From contig JABXJU010000076.1 in NCBI GenBank assembly GCA_013375405.1, positions 1 to 17,825 of the forward strand: DNA of 17,825 nucleotides, in the 5' to 3' direction. Made by a program: the position numbers and the translations under genes. How positions within the stretch are numbered: position 1 is the first letter of the stretch; the number at the start of each line of letters is the position of its first letter. A model generated the notes under the pieces. The model was not told where the DNA came from, did not search any database, and saw only the letters and a program-made list of their open reading frames with translations. Positions 1 through 7,118 of the stretch are shown here, piece after piece. The DNA is from Candidatus Helarchaeota archaeon (GTDB lineage Archaea > Asgardarchaeota > Lokiarchaeia > Helarchaeales > HEL-GB-A).

Positions 1-279
1 GCCCACACAGGCTACATAAAGAGGGAGGGGAGGGACTCCAAAAGGATTCCATCCATAGTAGATAATGGAGGATATTAAACCAACAAATATTCCAACATAT
101 TTACCATAGAGGAATCCAGCAATGAAAAGGATAACCGACATTACCTCCACATTAATGAAAGGGGCTAACATATAACTTGCCCCAATGGATAGAGCTGCAA
201 AAACTGCAATTAACGTGATCTTGACTGACGATTTTTGATATAGATACGGTTCTATAGAATTGTTTTCAATCTTATTCAT
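1..279 (-). CDS. ECF transporter S-component-like membrane protein (3' end cut by window)
   Basis: The minus strand is open from the ATG at 279 to the window edge (93 codons); the C-terminus lies outside. After about 20 polar residues comes a hydrophobic stretch with small-residue spacing (AVFAALSIGAS), then FINVEVMSVILFIAGFLYG and a segment ending in NPFGVPPLPLY. This layout resembles the first helices of integral membrane S components of energy-coupling-factor vitamin transporters, where an alanine-rich helix 1 contacts EcfT. The frame is open further upstream (TTG at 324 or 321), but neither start has a clear Shine-Dalgarno, so the start is uncertain. It follows a DUF4430-like anchored protein on the same strand, and the pair suggests uptake of a vitamin-like cofactor. 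The family call comes from pattern recognition of a partial sequence; the substrate is inferred. Confidence 0.6.
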   Translation of the reverse strand, partial: MNKIENNSIEPYLYQKSSVKITLIAVFAALSIGASYMLAPFINVEVMSVILFIAGFLYGKYVGIFVGLISSIIYYGWNPFGVPPLPLYVACVG

Positions 280-357
280 ATTCAGATCCGATTTGTTTTT
301 GTCATCAGATTCTTGTTTCAACAATCGAAATACACCATTTTATCATTAAATGAAAAT

Positions 358-936
358 CTATAATTCTTTTTTAATAAAGAAGAAAAGTCCAATCGCACAA
401 ATTATTGCGATTCCTATAAACAGTCCTGTATATAACCATGAATCGTCATTTGGATCATTTCCATCTTGAAATGGATTTCCTCCGGTGAATTTCCATTCTA
501 CTGTCGAATCATTATTTAATTCATATTCTGAACTACTAATCCCAGGCAGAATGCCATTTATATAATAAAGCCAGTTTCGGCCTCCGTCTCCATTCGTATA
601 CCAGGTACTATTAATGCGTAAACCTCTAATGAATACTCCATTTGTCGCCCAATATTCATCAATATTGTCTATGCCTAATATAACGAGTGTGGCGTTATAA
701 GGTGAAATATCACCTATTAAGGAGATATCAGTATAAGTGACATTTTCTCCATCATAATAATTCAAGATAAGGGTTATATTACTCACATTTTTGGTTTCCA
801 GGGAATTTATATCATTCATTAGATCGTAATTTCGATTATCTAAGCCGGATTTTGCCGAATTGAGTCCATAAACTATGATATATGTAAAGAGAATTAAAAC
901 CACTCCAAGAAGCATCCAGATACGGGATCTTTTCAT
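358..936 (-). CDS. Membrane-anchored DUF4430-like (transcobalamin C-terminal-like) extracellular protein
   Basis: 192 aa with an N-terminal membrane/signal segment (about residues 7-24), an exported domain (about 50-155) rich in potential N-glycosylation sequons, and a C-terminal membrane helix (about 168-187) followed by lysines. The exported domain has the DUF4430 pattern: a beta strand with TLILNYYDG, later NWLYYING (121-128), then a strand with VEWKF (146-150). DUF4430 resembles the C-terminal domain of transcobalamin/intrinsic factor. The next gene on the strand is an ECF S-component-like membrane protein, so this may be a surface capture partner for a corrinoid or related ligand. The domain call is fairly firm by eye; the ligand is inference. 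The promoter would lie in the divergent spacer shared with the gene at 1038. Confidence 0.6.
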   Translation of the reverse strand: MKRSRIWMLLGVVLILFTYIIVYGLNSAKSGLDNRNYDLMNDINSLETKNVSNITLILNYYDGENVTYTDISLIGDISPYNATLVILGIDNIDEYWATNGVFIRGLRINSTWYTNGDGGRNWLYYINGILPGISSSEYELNNDSTVEWKFTGGNPFQDGNDPNDDSWLYTGLFIGIAIICAIGLFFFIKKEL

Positions 937-1037
937 ATTTCAACCTTGTATTAAATTTTAGACGAAAAATTTTTATATGGATAATCTATCCTACAAATTA
1001 TCCTATAACTGAATTTCTTAATAAAGTTTTGGTGAAA

Positions 1038-1796
1038 ATGAAAAAACAGATATTTCTTGTCTTGAGTTTGATTGTATTAGTTGGTGCAGTCTCCGTAATC
1101 CCAAGCATCGCCACGACATATACCCCTTTTAATTCGATTACTTCTGGTGATGAAATACATTGGACGGTCTTAAATTTCAATGAAACAAGTAATAATTTTC
1201 AAGCCACTACATGGTTGAGTGAGTTTTATGTTCCAAAGGGCAAGTATGTTCTTAATATAGGAGATAACATAAAATTTACGGTGGATAATCCTGCAGCCTG
1301 TATTGGTACTATACAAATCGGTAATCTCACGGTAAATTCTGTCACTAGACACGAGTTCGGGTTAAATTTGATGTTAGTAACTGGTCCAGCCTCTCCACCC
1401 TTTTCAAATTATTCTTGGGACCCGGCATTAATTTCCCCAACTAACTGGGCATATCAAATAGATTTAGCAAATAATGCCACGAATGAACGTGGAGCTTCAT
1501 TAAGCATTGATACCTACAATATGACATTTTTAGGAGTAAGTCGAGCGGTTCAAGACTTTTATTTTACCTATGGGCTCCAAATATCTAAAGCCATTTATGA
1601 TACCGAAACAGGACTCCTCTTATATATGTACATTAAATTCATGAACTTGTATTTCGAATTAGAAATTACTACAATTCAAGCTGATGGCGATGATATACCT
1701 TCTTTTGGGCTAATGCTTTCGATTCTCGGTCTATCTCTGGTAATTATTGTCTTATATCGCAAAAGGAAAGCCCCAACAATTTTAAGGTGTAAATAA
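1038..1796 (+). CDS. Exported protein with C-terminal membrane anchor, function unknown
   Basis: About 252 aa from the ATG at 1038. A TTG/GTG start at 1029-1032 is possible, but the ATG follows GGTGA, complementary to the archaeal 16S 3' end, and begins a clean signal peptide (MKKQIFLVLSLIVLVGAVSV, predicted cleavage after about residue 25). The exterior domain (about 26-215) is beta-rich with several NxS/T sequons and matches no family I can name. The C-terminus has IPSFG, a hydrophobic helix (about 221-242) and a YRKRK basic tail. This is the tripartite layout of archaeal CTERM sorting signals and resembles the tail of the beta-helix protein at 3641. It is likely a cell-surface protein; its role is unknown. 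Confidence 0.65.
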   Translation: MKKQIFLVLSLIVLVGAVSVIPSIATTYTPFNSITSGDEIHWTVLNFNETSNNFQATTWLSEFYVPKGKYVLNIGDNIKFTVDNPAACIGTIQIGNLTVNSVTRHEFGLNLMLVTGPASPPFSNYSWDPALISPTNWAYQIDLANNATNERGASLSIDTYNMTFLGVSRAVQDFYFTYGLQISKAIYDTETGLLLYMYIKFMNLYFELEITTIQADGDDIPSFGLMLSILGLSLVIIVLYRKRKAPTILRCK

Positions 1797-1833
1797 AAAT
1801 CAGGAAAATTTCAAAAAAAAGCCGCTTCTTACT

Positions 1834-1847
1834 ATTTTTTATTTTTC
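1834..1847 (+). terminator. T-rich transcription stop after the exported-protein gene
   Basis: T6 and T5 tracts separated by a single A lie about 40 nt past the stop codon. Archaeal RNA polymerase terminates at such T tracts without needing a hairpin. No stem is seen; the call rests on composition and position only. Confidence 0.4.
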
Positions 1848-1939
1848 CTCAAATTCTGATTAAACAAAAATTCTTAAATTATAACGATTTCAAATAGAGT
1901 CATAGAAAGCGAAGAGAGATTTTGAGTTAGAGGATAAAA

Positions 1940-2560
1940 GTGGAAACCCTCCAAAAATTGGTTGATCGAAAAGGGCCAGGGCATCTATTTCGATTGGCAC
2001 ATTTTGTTTTAGCTTTGAAAGCAATTAAGGAAAAGGGACCTATTGGGCGCTATGAATTAGGACGTACGCTTGACTTAGGGGGAGGATCTATTCGAACCCT
2101 TGTAAATCGATTGAAGGATGCCAGCATAATAACTGTTGAAGGAAAAAAAGGACATATTCTCGCTGAAAAGGGTAAAAAAGTGCTTGGAAAAATAGAAAAA
2201 AATTTGATTTCCTTTCAAAATTTAGTAGAGGCTGAAGAACTTACAAATAAAAAATTTAATCTAGGGTGTCAAGTTAGAGATGTTTCCACCAAAATTGGGT
2301 CTGGAATCAATTTAAGGGATGCAGCCATTTCAGTTGGTGCAAAATCAATTACTTCGTTGATTTATACAGGAAATAATAATTTAGAAATACCAACGCTTGG
2401 TAAGGATTATCTGAAAAATCAACATCCAACTCTATTAAAATACTTATTATCAAACTACGCTTTTCAAAAAGACGATGTCTTAGTAATTTGTGGAGCTGAT
2501 TCAGTCATTATAGCACAATTAGGGGCCATTACTGCAGTTTTATCCTTAATTAGTGTTTGA
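1940..2560 (+). CDS. Winged-helix transcriptional regulator with C-terminal DUF4443-like domain
   Basis: 206 aa from a GTG start at 1940, preceded by GAGGAT as a plausible ribosome-binding site. Residues about 20-80 form a winged helix-turn-helix: a helix around LALKAIKEKGPIGRYELGRT, a recognition segment GGGSIRTLVNRLKDASII and a wing with GKKGHILAEKGKK. The C-terminal half (about 100-206) is a separate alpha/beta domain with GINLRDAAISVGAKSI and near the end DDVLVICGAD followed by a GAITAVLSL helix. This resembles the DUF4443 domain appended to archaeal winged-helix proteins and probably senses a ligand. The gene is monocistronic between the exported protein and the Roadblock gene. The DNA-binding role is firm; the C-terminal family name and regulon are tentative. 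Confidence 0.65.
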   Translation: METLQKLVDRKGPGHLFRLAHFVLALKAIKEKGPIGRYELGRTLDLGGGSIRTLVNRLKDASIITVEGKKGHILAEKGKKVLGKIEKNLISFQNLVEAEELTNKKFNLGCQVRDVSTKIGSGINLRDAAISVGAKSITSLIYTGNNNLEIPTLGKDYLKNQHPTLLKYLLSNYAFQKDDVLVICGADSVIIAQLGAITAVLSLISV

Positions 2561-2654
2561 ATCTTTTCGTTTCACAGATGAAGTTAAAAACCGCGTTGTA
2601 AAAAAGAAATGAGTGGGGACTTTCTTCCTAATATATAAATTAAATTCATTAACC

Positions 2655-2780
2655 CTTCATAAAAATATAAATATAAACATCATAAAGTTTTTAATTGGAT
2701 AAAGTTTTATACAATAAACATCATAAAAGTATAGAAATTTATCGTAGATGTGGTAATCTCACCGTATAATTTTAGAGAAT
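2655..2780 (+). promoter_or_regulatory. AT-rich promoter region with repeated motifs upstream of the Roadblock gene
   Basis: Two identical 14-nt copies of ATAAACATCATAAA lie at 2673-2686 and 2714-2727 (41 nt start to start, about four helical turns). ATAAAGTTTT also occurs twice (2682-2691 and 2699-2708), and CATAAA occurs at 2658, 2681 and 2722. TATA-like stretches (for example around 2664-2676) are embedded. The arrangement suits a promoter with paired operator sites, but AT-richness makes chance repeats more likely than in balanced DNA. Confidence 0.4.
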
Positions 2781-2795
2781 TTGGAGTCGAATAGA

Positions 2796-3260
2796 ATGGA
2801 TGTAAAGTCGTTTGATAGGATTCTCGCAAAAATTATCAAAGCAGAGCCGGGGATTAAGAAAGTCATTTTAGCAGATAGGACAGGGCTTACGATCGCCCAC
2901 GTTAGTAAGTTCAGTTACTATCCAGTAGACGTTGATGGGATTGGGGCTATAGCCTCAGCAGTTTTCTGTGCTAGTGAGGAACAAGGTAAGAGCCTCGATA
3001 TCGGTAATTTGAATATAGTGACCTCGGAATTCGACGATGGGAAGATATTCGCATCCCAAAGTGGCGCCAATGGCGTTCTCTGCATTATCACGGATAAGGA
3101 CGTCAATATCGGCATGATTCGGCTCGTTATGAAGTCCGCCTCGGGCGAATTGGACAAAGTCCTTGCGGAATTCCTGGGTGAAAAGCCACCTATCGACGAA
3201 GTCGCCGCGGGTGAAGAAGCTGATCTAAAGGACGCCCTCGGCGAATTAGATCGCATTTAA
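2796..3260 (+). CDS. Roadblock/LC7 (MglB-like) domain protein
   Basis: 154 aa from the ATG at 2796, chosen because GGAG lies about 9 nt upstream; a TTG at 2781 would add five residues. The fold pattern is a single Roadblock/LC7 domain: helix 1 with FDRILAKIIKAEPGIKKVIL, strand pair ADRTGLTIAHV, central helix GIGAIASAVFCASEEQG, then three strands (LNIVTSEFDDGKIF, GVLCIITD, NIGMIRLVM) and a final helix. The tail after about residue 130 is acidic and probably disordered. Such proteins dimerise and act on small Ras-like GTPases as regulators or scaffolds; Asgard archaea carry many. No GTPase gene is in the window, so its partner is elsewhere. The 3' half is clearly richer in G+C than its neighbours, which may reflect codon selection for high expression. 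Confidence 0.85.
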   Translation: MDVKSFDRILAKIIKAEPGIKKVILADRTGLTIAHVSKFSYYPVDVDGIGAIASAVFCASEEQGKSLDIGNLNIVTSEFDDGKIFASQSGANGVLCIITDKDVNIGMIRLVMKSASGELDKVLAEFLGEKPPIDEVAAGEEADLKDALGELDRI

Positions 3261-3261
3261 T

Positions 3262-3289
3262 CTTTTTAATTCACTATTTTTCTTTTCTT
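3262..3289 (+). terminator. T-rich terminator after the Roadblock gene
   Basis: A run of T5, T5 and T4 tracts starts directly after the TAA stop, without a stem-loop, as is typical of intrinsic termination by archaeal RNA polymerase. Confidence 0.5.
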
Positions 3290-3376
3290 AAAAACAGAAT
3301 TTTTGATGTAAACTAGAAAGTATACTAGAATATTCACATGGGAAAAAGATTAGTCGATTTTGGCTCTTATTAATTA

Positions 3377-3500
3377 TTACTGATTATTACTTGGAGTTTT
3401 TTGTTTCATGGATAGCCGTTTACCGCATTTCGGATAGGGCCCGTGGATTTTAAGATATTCTAGGAAATAATCTTTGTGTGCTTTCACAAAGATAAGGAAA
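3377..3500 (-). pseudogene. Degenerate duplicate of the 3' end of the zinc-finger gene at 5922-6449
   Basis: The stretch from 3381 to about 3490 aligns with 5926 to about 6035 with only scattered substitutions for about 110 bp, then fades. Read on the minus strand it encodes VKAHKDYFLEYLKIHG, then PYPKCGKRLSM, and stops at 3379-3377 like the parent. The rest of the gene (start, N-terminal domain and first cysteine pairs) is absent, and one zinc-ligand cysteine of the parent CPKC is now tyrosine. It has no start codon or ribosome-binding site and cannot make a folded finger. It is in direct orientation with the parent, and the beta-helix gene lies between them. Confidence 0.85.
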
Positions 3501-3640
3501 GACTGGAGTAAATCCTAAAACAAATCCCTAGAATCATTCAAAATCTCTAATAACTCCAATTTTTTTTTTCCACAAATTCAAATATATTTTTAAAGTCATT
3601 TATTCAAAGTACAAAATACAAAAATTTGGGGTGAAGCTGG

Positions 3641-5797
3641 ATGGGATTTAGTAAAAAATTTTGCTTGGTTTTCAGTATAATAGTTCTTATAATATCGTTA
3701 TTCGGAGTAAATCATTATAGTTCAAAGCCAGTTACTAATATTACTAGCGCTCAACTTTTTATTCAGGCAGATCTTCCAATTGAGATAACGTCTAATGGGG
3801 ACTTTGATATTTATGACAGTGGAGGGAATGGTTCCAAAACGGATCCATGGATAATTACGTCGTACTGGATTAATGCCAGTAGTAATGGCAAACACGGGAT
3901 AAGTATAACGGGCACTACAGATTATTTTATAATTATTAACTCTACGGTTATAGATGCTGATACAGGATATTCTGGAATTAGACTTTCAGGAGTTATTCAT
4001 GGGCTTATAATTAATAATACTTTTAATAACAACAACCAATCTGGTATCGCATTAGTGACCTCAAATAATAATACACTTCAAAATAACATTATTAAATCAA
4101 ATACATATGGTATTTACCTTGAAAGCTCTGATTTCAATACAATAATTTATAATACAGCCGAAAATAATAAAGCTAATTATCCACCAGGTGGGCATGGATT
4201 CTATTTATTTAATTCGGATTATAATAACCTAAGTCATAATATTGTTGATAATAATGGACATGGAATCAAATTAAGAAGCTCAAGTAATGATAATACTTTA
4301 ATAAATAATACGGTTACAAACCATGGATATGGATTTAATTTATGGAGTTCGACTAGAAACACGTTTATCGAGAATACTGTCAATGATAATGATGAGGGGT
4401 TTTTCTTAGATGTATGTACATATCATGATATTATTAATAATACTGCTAATTCGAATAGTTTTGGAATCGATCTGTATAGTTCAAATTTAAACACTATTTT
4501 AAATAATACGGCGAATGATAACACTTTCGCTGGAATCAGTTTATATGAAAGCGACAATAACAATATCACCGAAAATTCCGTAGAGGATAATTCTTACGGA
4601 ATTCAATTGTGGTTTACAAATAGAAATAATACCGTATATAAAAACTCTGCTTACCATAATGGCAGGGGAATCTATGTGCGACTCGATAGTCATCAGAATA
4701 ATATAACTCTTAATTCCGCTTTTAATAATGGGATTGGGATTCATATAGAATCAGATTTCAACACTATAAGCCATAATATTGCTAATTATGCCTCCAGCTA
4801 TGGCATTTATTTAGATGGCGCCCACAATAATTCACTTATCAACAATACAGCTAATTATAATAACCACCATGGAATTTTAGTAGAAGACTCAAATAACAAC
4901 TCATTTGATGATAATACCGCAAATCACAATGGTGATACTGGAATATTCATAGAAAACTCATACAACACTGAATATCTAAACGGTAATACTAGTTGCAATG
5001 CAAATTTAGGAATCGAAATAAGCAATTCCAACAATATCAAGCTCTCTAATTCTCAACTACTTGAAACAGGATTGAAATTGACTGGAACTACCTTAAGTCA
5101 TTACATTCATGAAATAACTCCAGATAATACGGTTAATAATCTCCCAATCTATTACTACAAGCATCAATACGGAACAGCAAAAACAGTAGATGGTTCTCAA
5201 TTGATTCTCGTCAATTGCACTCTTATGTCTTTTACCTTTAGTAACTTTAAATATGGTTATATGGGCATTTTTCTAATATACTCTAATAATAATACTTTAG
5301 CATACTCAACTGTTTACAATAACTCTCATGGAATTTTTCTGTCCAATTCCAGTGGTAATCTCTTTATAGATAACCAAATTAATTTTAATGACTATGCTGG
5401 TGTCGCATTGAATGACTCGAGTAATTACAATAAATTTATTGATAACACAATTAGTTACAACGGGATACTTCAAAATCGGGATGGAATCTTCCTTTCATAT
5501 TCAGGTTATAATAATTTTACCGACAATACACTGAACTATAATCAGAGATCTGGTATTTACTTGCTTTGGTCAAATTTCAATTCTATCATCAGTAATACAA
5601 TTTATACTGATTCAGAATGCTTTACCGAAGTGTATTGTGTTGGTAATGTCTTCCAAAATAATGAATGCCATGAGCCACAACCACCCGAAATCCCAGGATT
5701 TAATTGGCTCTTCGCTATGATTAGCTTAGCTGGGCTGGGAATACTCATTGTTTCACTGAAAAAAAAGCAGAAATTTCCGTCTCTGTTTAATTCTTAA
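3641..5797 (+). CDS. Secreted right-handed beta-helix (NosD/PbH1-repeat) surface protein with C-terminal anchor
   Basis: 718 aa; the ATG at 3641 follows GGGGTGA by a few bases. Residues 7-22 form a signal helix (FCLVFSIIVLIISLFG). From about 60 to 660 there are many imperfect repeats of about 22 residues of the type NNTLQNNIIKSNTYGIYL, the PbH1 coil pattern of NosD-like parallel beta-helices. An insert at about 465-530 (LLETGLKL to LILVNCTL) breaks the helix into two blocks, as is common in archaeal NosD-like surface proteins. Asn is extremely abundant and creates dozens of NxS/T glycosylation sequons. The tail EIPGF plus a hydrophobic helix (about 688-707) plus KKKQK is a CTERM-like anchor. 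It probably binds polysaccharide or acts as an adhesin; NosD-type copper maturation is unlikely without the other nos genes. It is flanked by direct repeats of the zinc-finger gene end. Confidence 0.85.
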   Translation: MGFSKKFCLVFSIIVLIISLFGVNHYSSKPVTNITSAQLFIQADLPIEITSNGDFDIYDSGGNGSKTDPWIITSYWINASSNGKHGISITGTTDYFIIINSTVIDADTGYSGIRLSGVIHGLIINNTFNNNNQSGIALVTSNNNTLQNNIIKSNTYGIYLESSDFNTIIYNTAENNKANYPPGGHGFYLFNSDYNNLSHNIVDNNGHGIKLRSSSNDNTLINNTVTNHGYGFNLWSSTRNTFIENTVNDNDEGFFLDVCTYHDIINNTANSNSFGIDLYSSNLNTILNNTANDNTFAGISLYESDNNNITENSVEDNSYGIQLWFTNRNNTVYKNSAYHNGRGIYVRLDSHQNNITLNSAFNNGIGIHIESDFNTISHNIANYASSYGIYLDGAHNNSLINNTANYNNHHGILVEDSNNNSFDDNTANHNGDTGIFIENSYNTEYLNGNTSCNANLGIEISNSNNIKLSNSQLLETGLKLTGTTLSHYIHEITPDNTVNNLPIYYYKHQYGTAKTVDGSQLILVNCTLMSFTFSNFKYGYMGIFLIYSNNNTLAYSTVYNNSHGIFLSNSSGNLFIDNQINFNDYAGVALNDSSNYNKFIDNTISYNGILQNRDGIFLSYSGYNNFTDNTLNYNQRSGIYLLWSNFNSIISNTIYTDSECFTEVYCVGNVFQNNECHEPQPPEIPGFNWLFAMISLAGLGILIVSLKKKQKFPSLFNS

Positions 5798-5872
5798 AAT
5801 CCCACGCTCAGGTGTATCTGTAAAAGTGAGGTTTATTGTATTATTTGGCATAAAGAAATTTAGGTGAGTAAA

Positions 5873-5956
5873 ATGAAGAGGTTGATTGGGTTCTTGGTAA
5901 TTATCCTGCTCATCTGCCCTATTATTGATTATTACTTGAAGTTTTTTGTTTCATAG
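5873..5956 (+). CDS. 27-residue hydrophobic peptide, probably a truncated secretory-protein start
   Basis: A strong ribosome-binding site (AGGTGAG at 5862-5868) sits 4 nt before an ATG that opens MKRLIGFLVIILLICPIIDY and stops at 5954-5956 after 27 residues. The product looks like a bare signal peptide. Its last 11 codons overlap, antisense, the 3' end of the zinc-finger gene. This fits either a small membrane peptide or the stump of an exported-protein gene cut off by the rearrangement that also left the fragment at 3377-3500. It is too short to judge by composition alone. Confidence 0.35.
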   Translation: MKRLIGFLVIILLICPIIDYYLKFFVS

Positions 5957-6449
5957 ATAGCCGTTTGCCGCATTTCGGACAGGACCCGTGGATTTTAAGA
6001 TATTCAAGAAAATGATCTTTGTGTGCCTTCACACCGCAGGAAGGACACTGGATTGTCGCAGCTCTCGTCGCGATACCAGATTTACAAATGGGACATTGCT
6101 CGGGGGTTTCAGTAATTATTAAAACTCGTTTCGAGCTATTGAAGAGAGCTTGCTCAACGTTACCTCCAAGGATAAACACTTTATTTCCTGAGCGAGAACG
6201 GAGGAACAATTCGATCCCCTTTTCACCGTCTTTTCTTTCACCAACCCATTCAATGGTACCACTAACTTTACTAGAAGATGCTCCAAAGGAACTGATTTCC
6301 GCTTTAACTTCCGTATTAAGGATGAAAGTTCGTAATACTTTGATGAAATTAATGGTTTCTTGTCTTTCCGTTGTGGATAATTGTGCCATATTTTGCATCA
6401 GCATTTCAGGACCATTTAAGATGTAGCCTTTAACATCGATCTCTGGCAT
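5922..6449 (-). CDS. Uncharacterised protein with C-terminal RING-like zinc finger
   Basis: 175 aa from the ATG at 6449, preceded by AAGAGGT. The N-terminal part (1-110) is an unrecognised domain with beta-strand character (VSGTIEWVGERKDGEKGIEL, GNKVFILGGNVE). The C-terminal part has zinc ligands at Cys119/122 (CPIC), Cys135/138 (CPSC), His143/146 and Cys157/160 (CPKC). The run CGVKAHKDHFLEYLKIHG-SCPKC closely imitates the second half of a RING-H2 finger (C..H..H/C..aromatic-L..CP.C), with spacing that lacks the canonical first histidine. It may bind protein or nucleic acid, and an E3-like role is conceivable because Asgard archaea have ubiquitin-type systems, but no E1/E2/ubiquitin gene is nearby. 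A partial copy of its 3' end lies at 3377-3500. Confidence 0.6.
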   Translation of the reverse strand: MPEIDVKGYILNGPEMLMQNMAQLSTTERQETINFIKVLRTFILNTEVKAEISSFGASSSKVSGTIEWVGERKDGEKGIELFLRSRSGNKVFILGGNVEQALFNSSKRVLIITETPEQCPICKSGIATRAATIQCPSCGVKAHKDHFLEYLKIHGSCPKCGKRLSMKQKTSSNNQ

Positions 6450-6539
6450 TTTAAAAACCTCTTAACAAATATATTAAGAAAAATGATTTATTTACTTTAT
6501 TAAATTACTTAGTGTTCTCAATTATTTGAGTGTTGTAAA

Positions 6540-7118
6540 ATGGAAATCCTAAAAAAAATAAGGAAAATAGGTATCGGTGTGGTAGGATTACCGGGGTCGG
6601 GAAAATCGATTGTTTCTGAAGTAGCAAGGGAATTAAATATACCGACAATTGTGATGGGGGATATTATAAGGCAGCTATGTAGGGATAGAGGATTAGAAAT
6701 TAACTCAGAAAATGTTGGGAGCATAATGGTCGGAATTCGTCAGGAGGAGGGAATGAATTGCGTAGCAAAACGAACCCTACCAAGAATTGCCAAAGTCAAG
6801 AAGAATATCGTGATAATAGATGGGTTACGTAGTTTTGAAGAAGTAGAATTCTTCCGGGAACATCTAAATAAATTTATAATTATAGCAATACACTCATCAC
6901 CCCGAACGCGCTATGGGCGAATTCGTAAAAGAAACCGCTTCGACGATCCTCAGAATTTGAAGCTAATTCAAGAACGAGACCTCCGGGAGATTTCTGTAGG
7001 GATTGCTAAAATTATTGCTCTTACTGATATCATGTTTGTAAATGAGGGAAAAATTAGGCCATTAAAACAACGAATCAGCAAAATATTACAGCGTATTCAG
7101 GATAATAGGTGGAAGTGA
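6540..7118 (+). CDS. UPF0200 family P-loop nucleotide kinase (dephospho-CoA-kinase-like)
   Basis: 192 aa from the ATG at 6540. No Shine-Dalgarno is seen, so the mRNA may be leaderless. The Walker A motif is GLPGSGKS (16-23); then come IPTIVMGDIIR (substrate-side segment), a GIRQEEGMNCVAKRT helix, the Walker B-like strand NIVIIDGLRSFEEVEFF, and basic residues in TRYGRIRKRNRFDDP typical of the lid of adenylate-kinase-like enzymes. This is the archaeal UPF0200 family, related to dephospho-CoA kinase and adenylate kinase; its true substrate is not established. Its stop codon overlaps the GTG start proposed for the UPF0201 gene, and the two families are commonly adjacent in archaea, implying translational coupling. 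Confidence 0.85.
   Translation: MEILKKIRKIGIGVVGLPGSGKSIVSEVARELNIPTIVMGDIIRQLCRDRGLEINSENVGSIMVGIRQEEGMNCVAKRTLPRIAKVKKNIVIIDGLRSFEEVEFFREHLNKFIIIAIHSSPRTRYGRIRKRNRFDDPQNLKLIQERDLREISVGIAKIIALTDIMFVNEGKIRPLKQRISKILQRIQDNRWK

Larger units (their letters stand above)
3261..3640. other. 380-bp spacer holding a gene relic and a surface-gene promoter
   Basis: Besides the T-rich terminator and the pseudogene fragment, the spacer has a short direct repeat ACTAGAA at 3312 and 3324. The last 100 bp before the ATG at 3641 are very AT-rich, with a T10 tract around 3560 and TATA-like sequence near 3582-3592 that probably holds the beta-helix gene promoter. I see no complete gene. Confidence 0.5.

Noticed and set aside
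2918..3256. 112-codon minus-strand ORF opposite the Roadblock gene
   Set aside because: It is an antisense shadow of the G+C-rich Roadblock coding sequence; the sense strand has clear domain similarity.
3312..3330. ACTAGAA repeated at 12-nt spacing as a possible operator
   Set aside because: Only 7 nt, two copies, located just after a terminator and not near a gene start.
3641..5797. Repeated coding pattern that might be a CRISPR or DNA tandem-repeat array
   Set aside because: The repeats are protein-level PbH1 coils of about 22 residues with diverged DNA, not identical spaced repeats.
3641..5797. NosD role in nitrous-oxide reductase copper insertion
   Set aside because: No nosZ, nosF or nosY genes are nearby, and the protein has a surface-anchor tail; the similarity is to the beta-helix repeat only.
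6019..6426. 135-codon plus-strand ORF opposite the zinc-finger gene
   Set aside because: Antisense shadow; the minus-strand protein has ordered zinc-ligand motifs, a ribosome-binding site and a duplicated relic.
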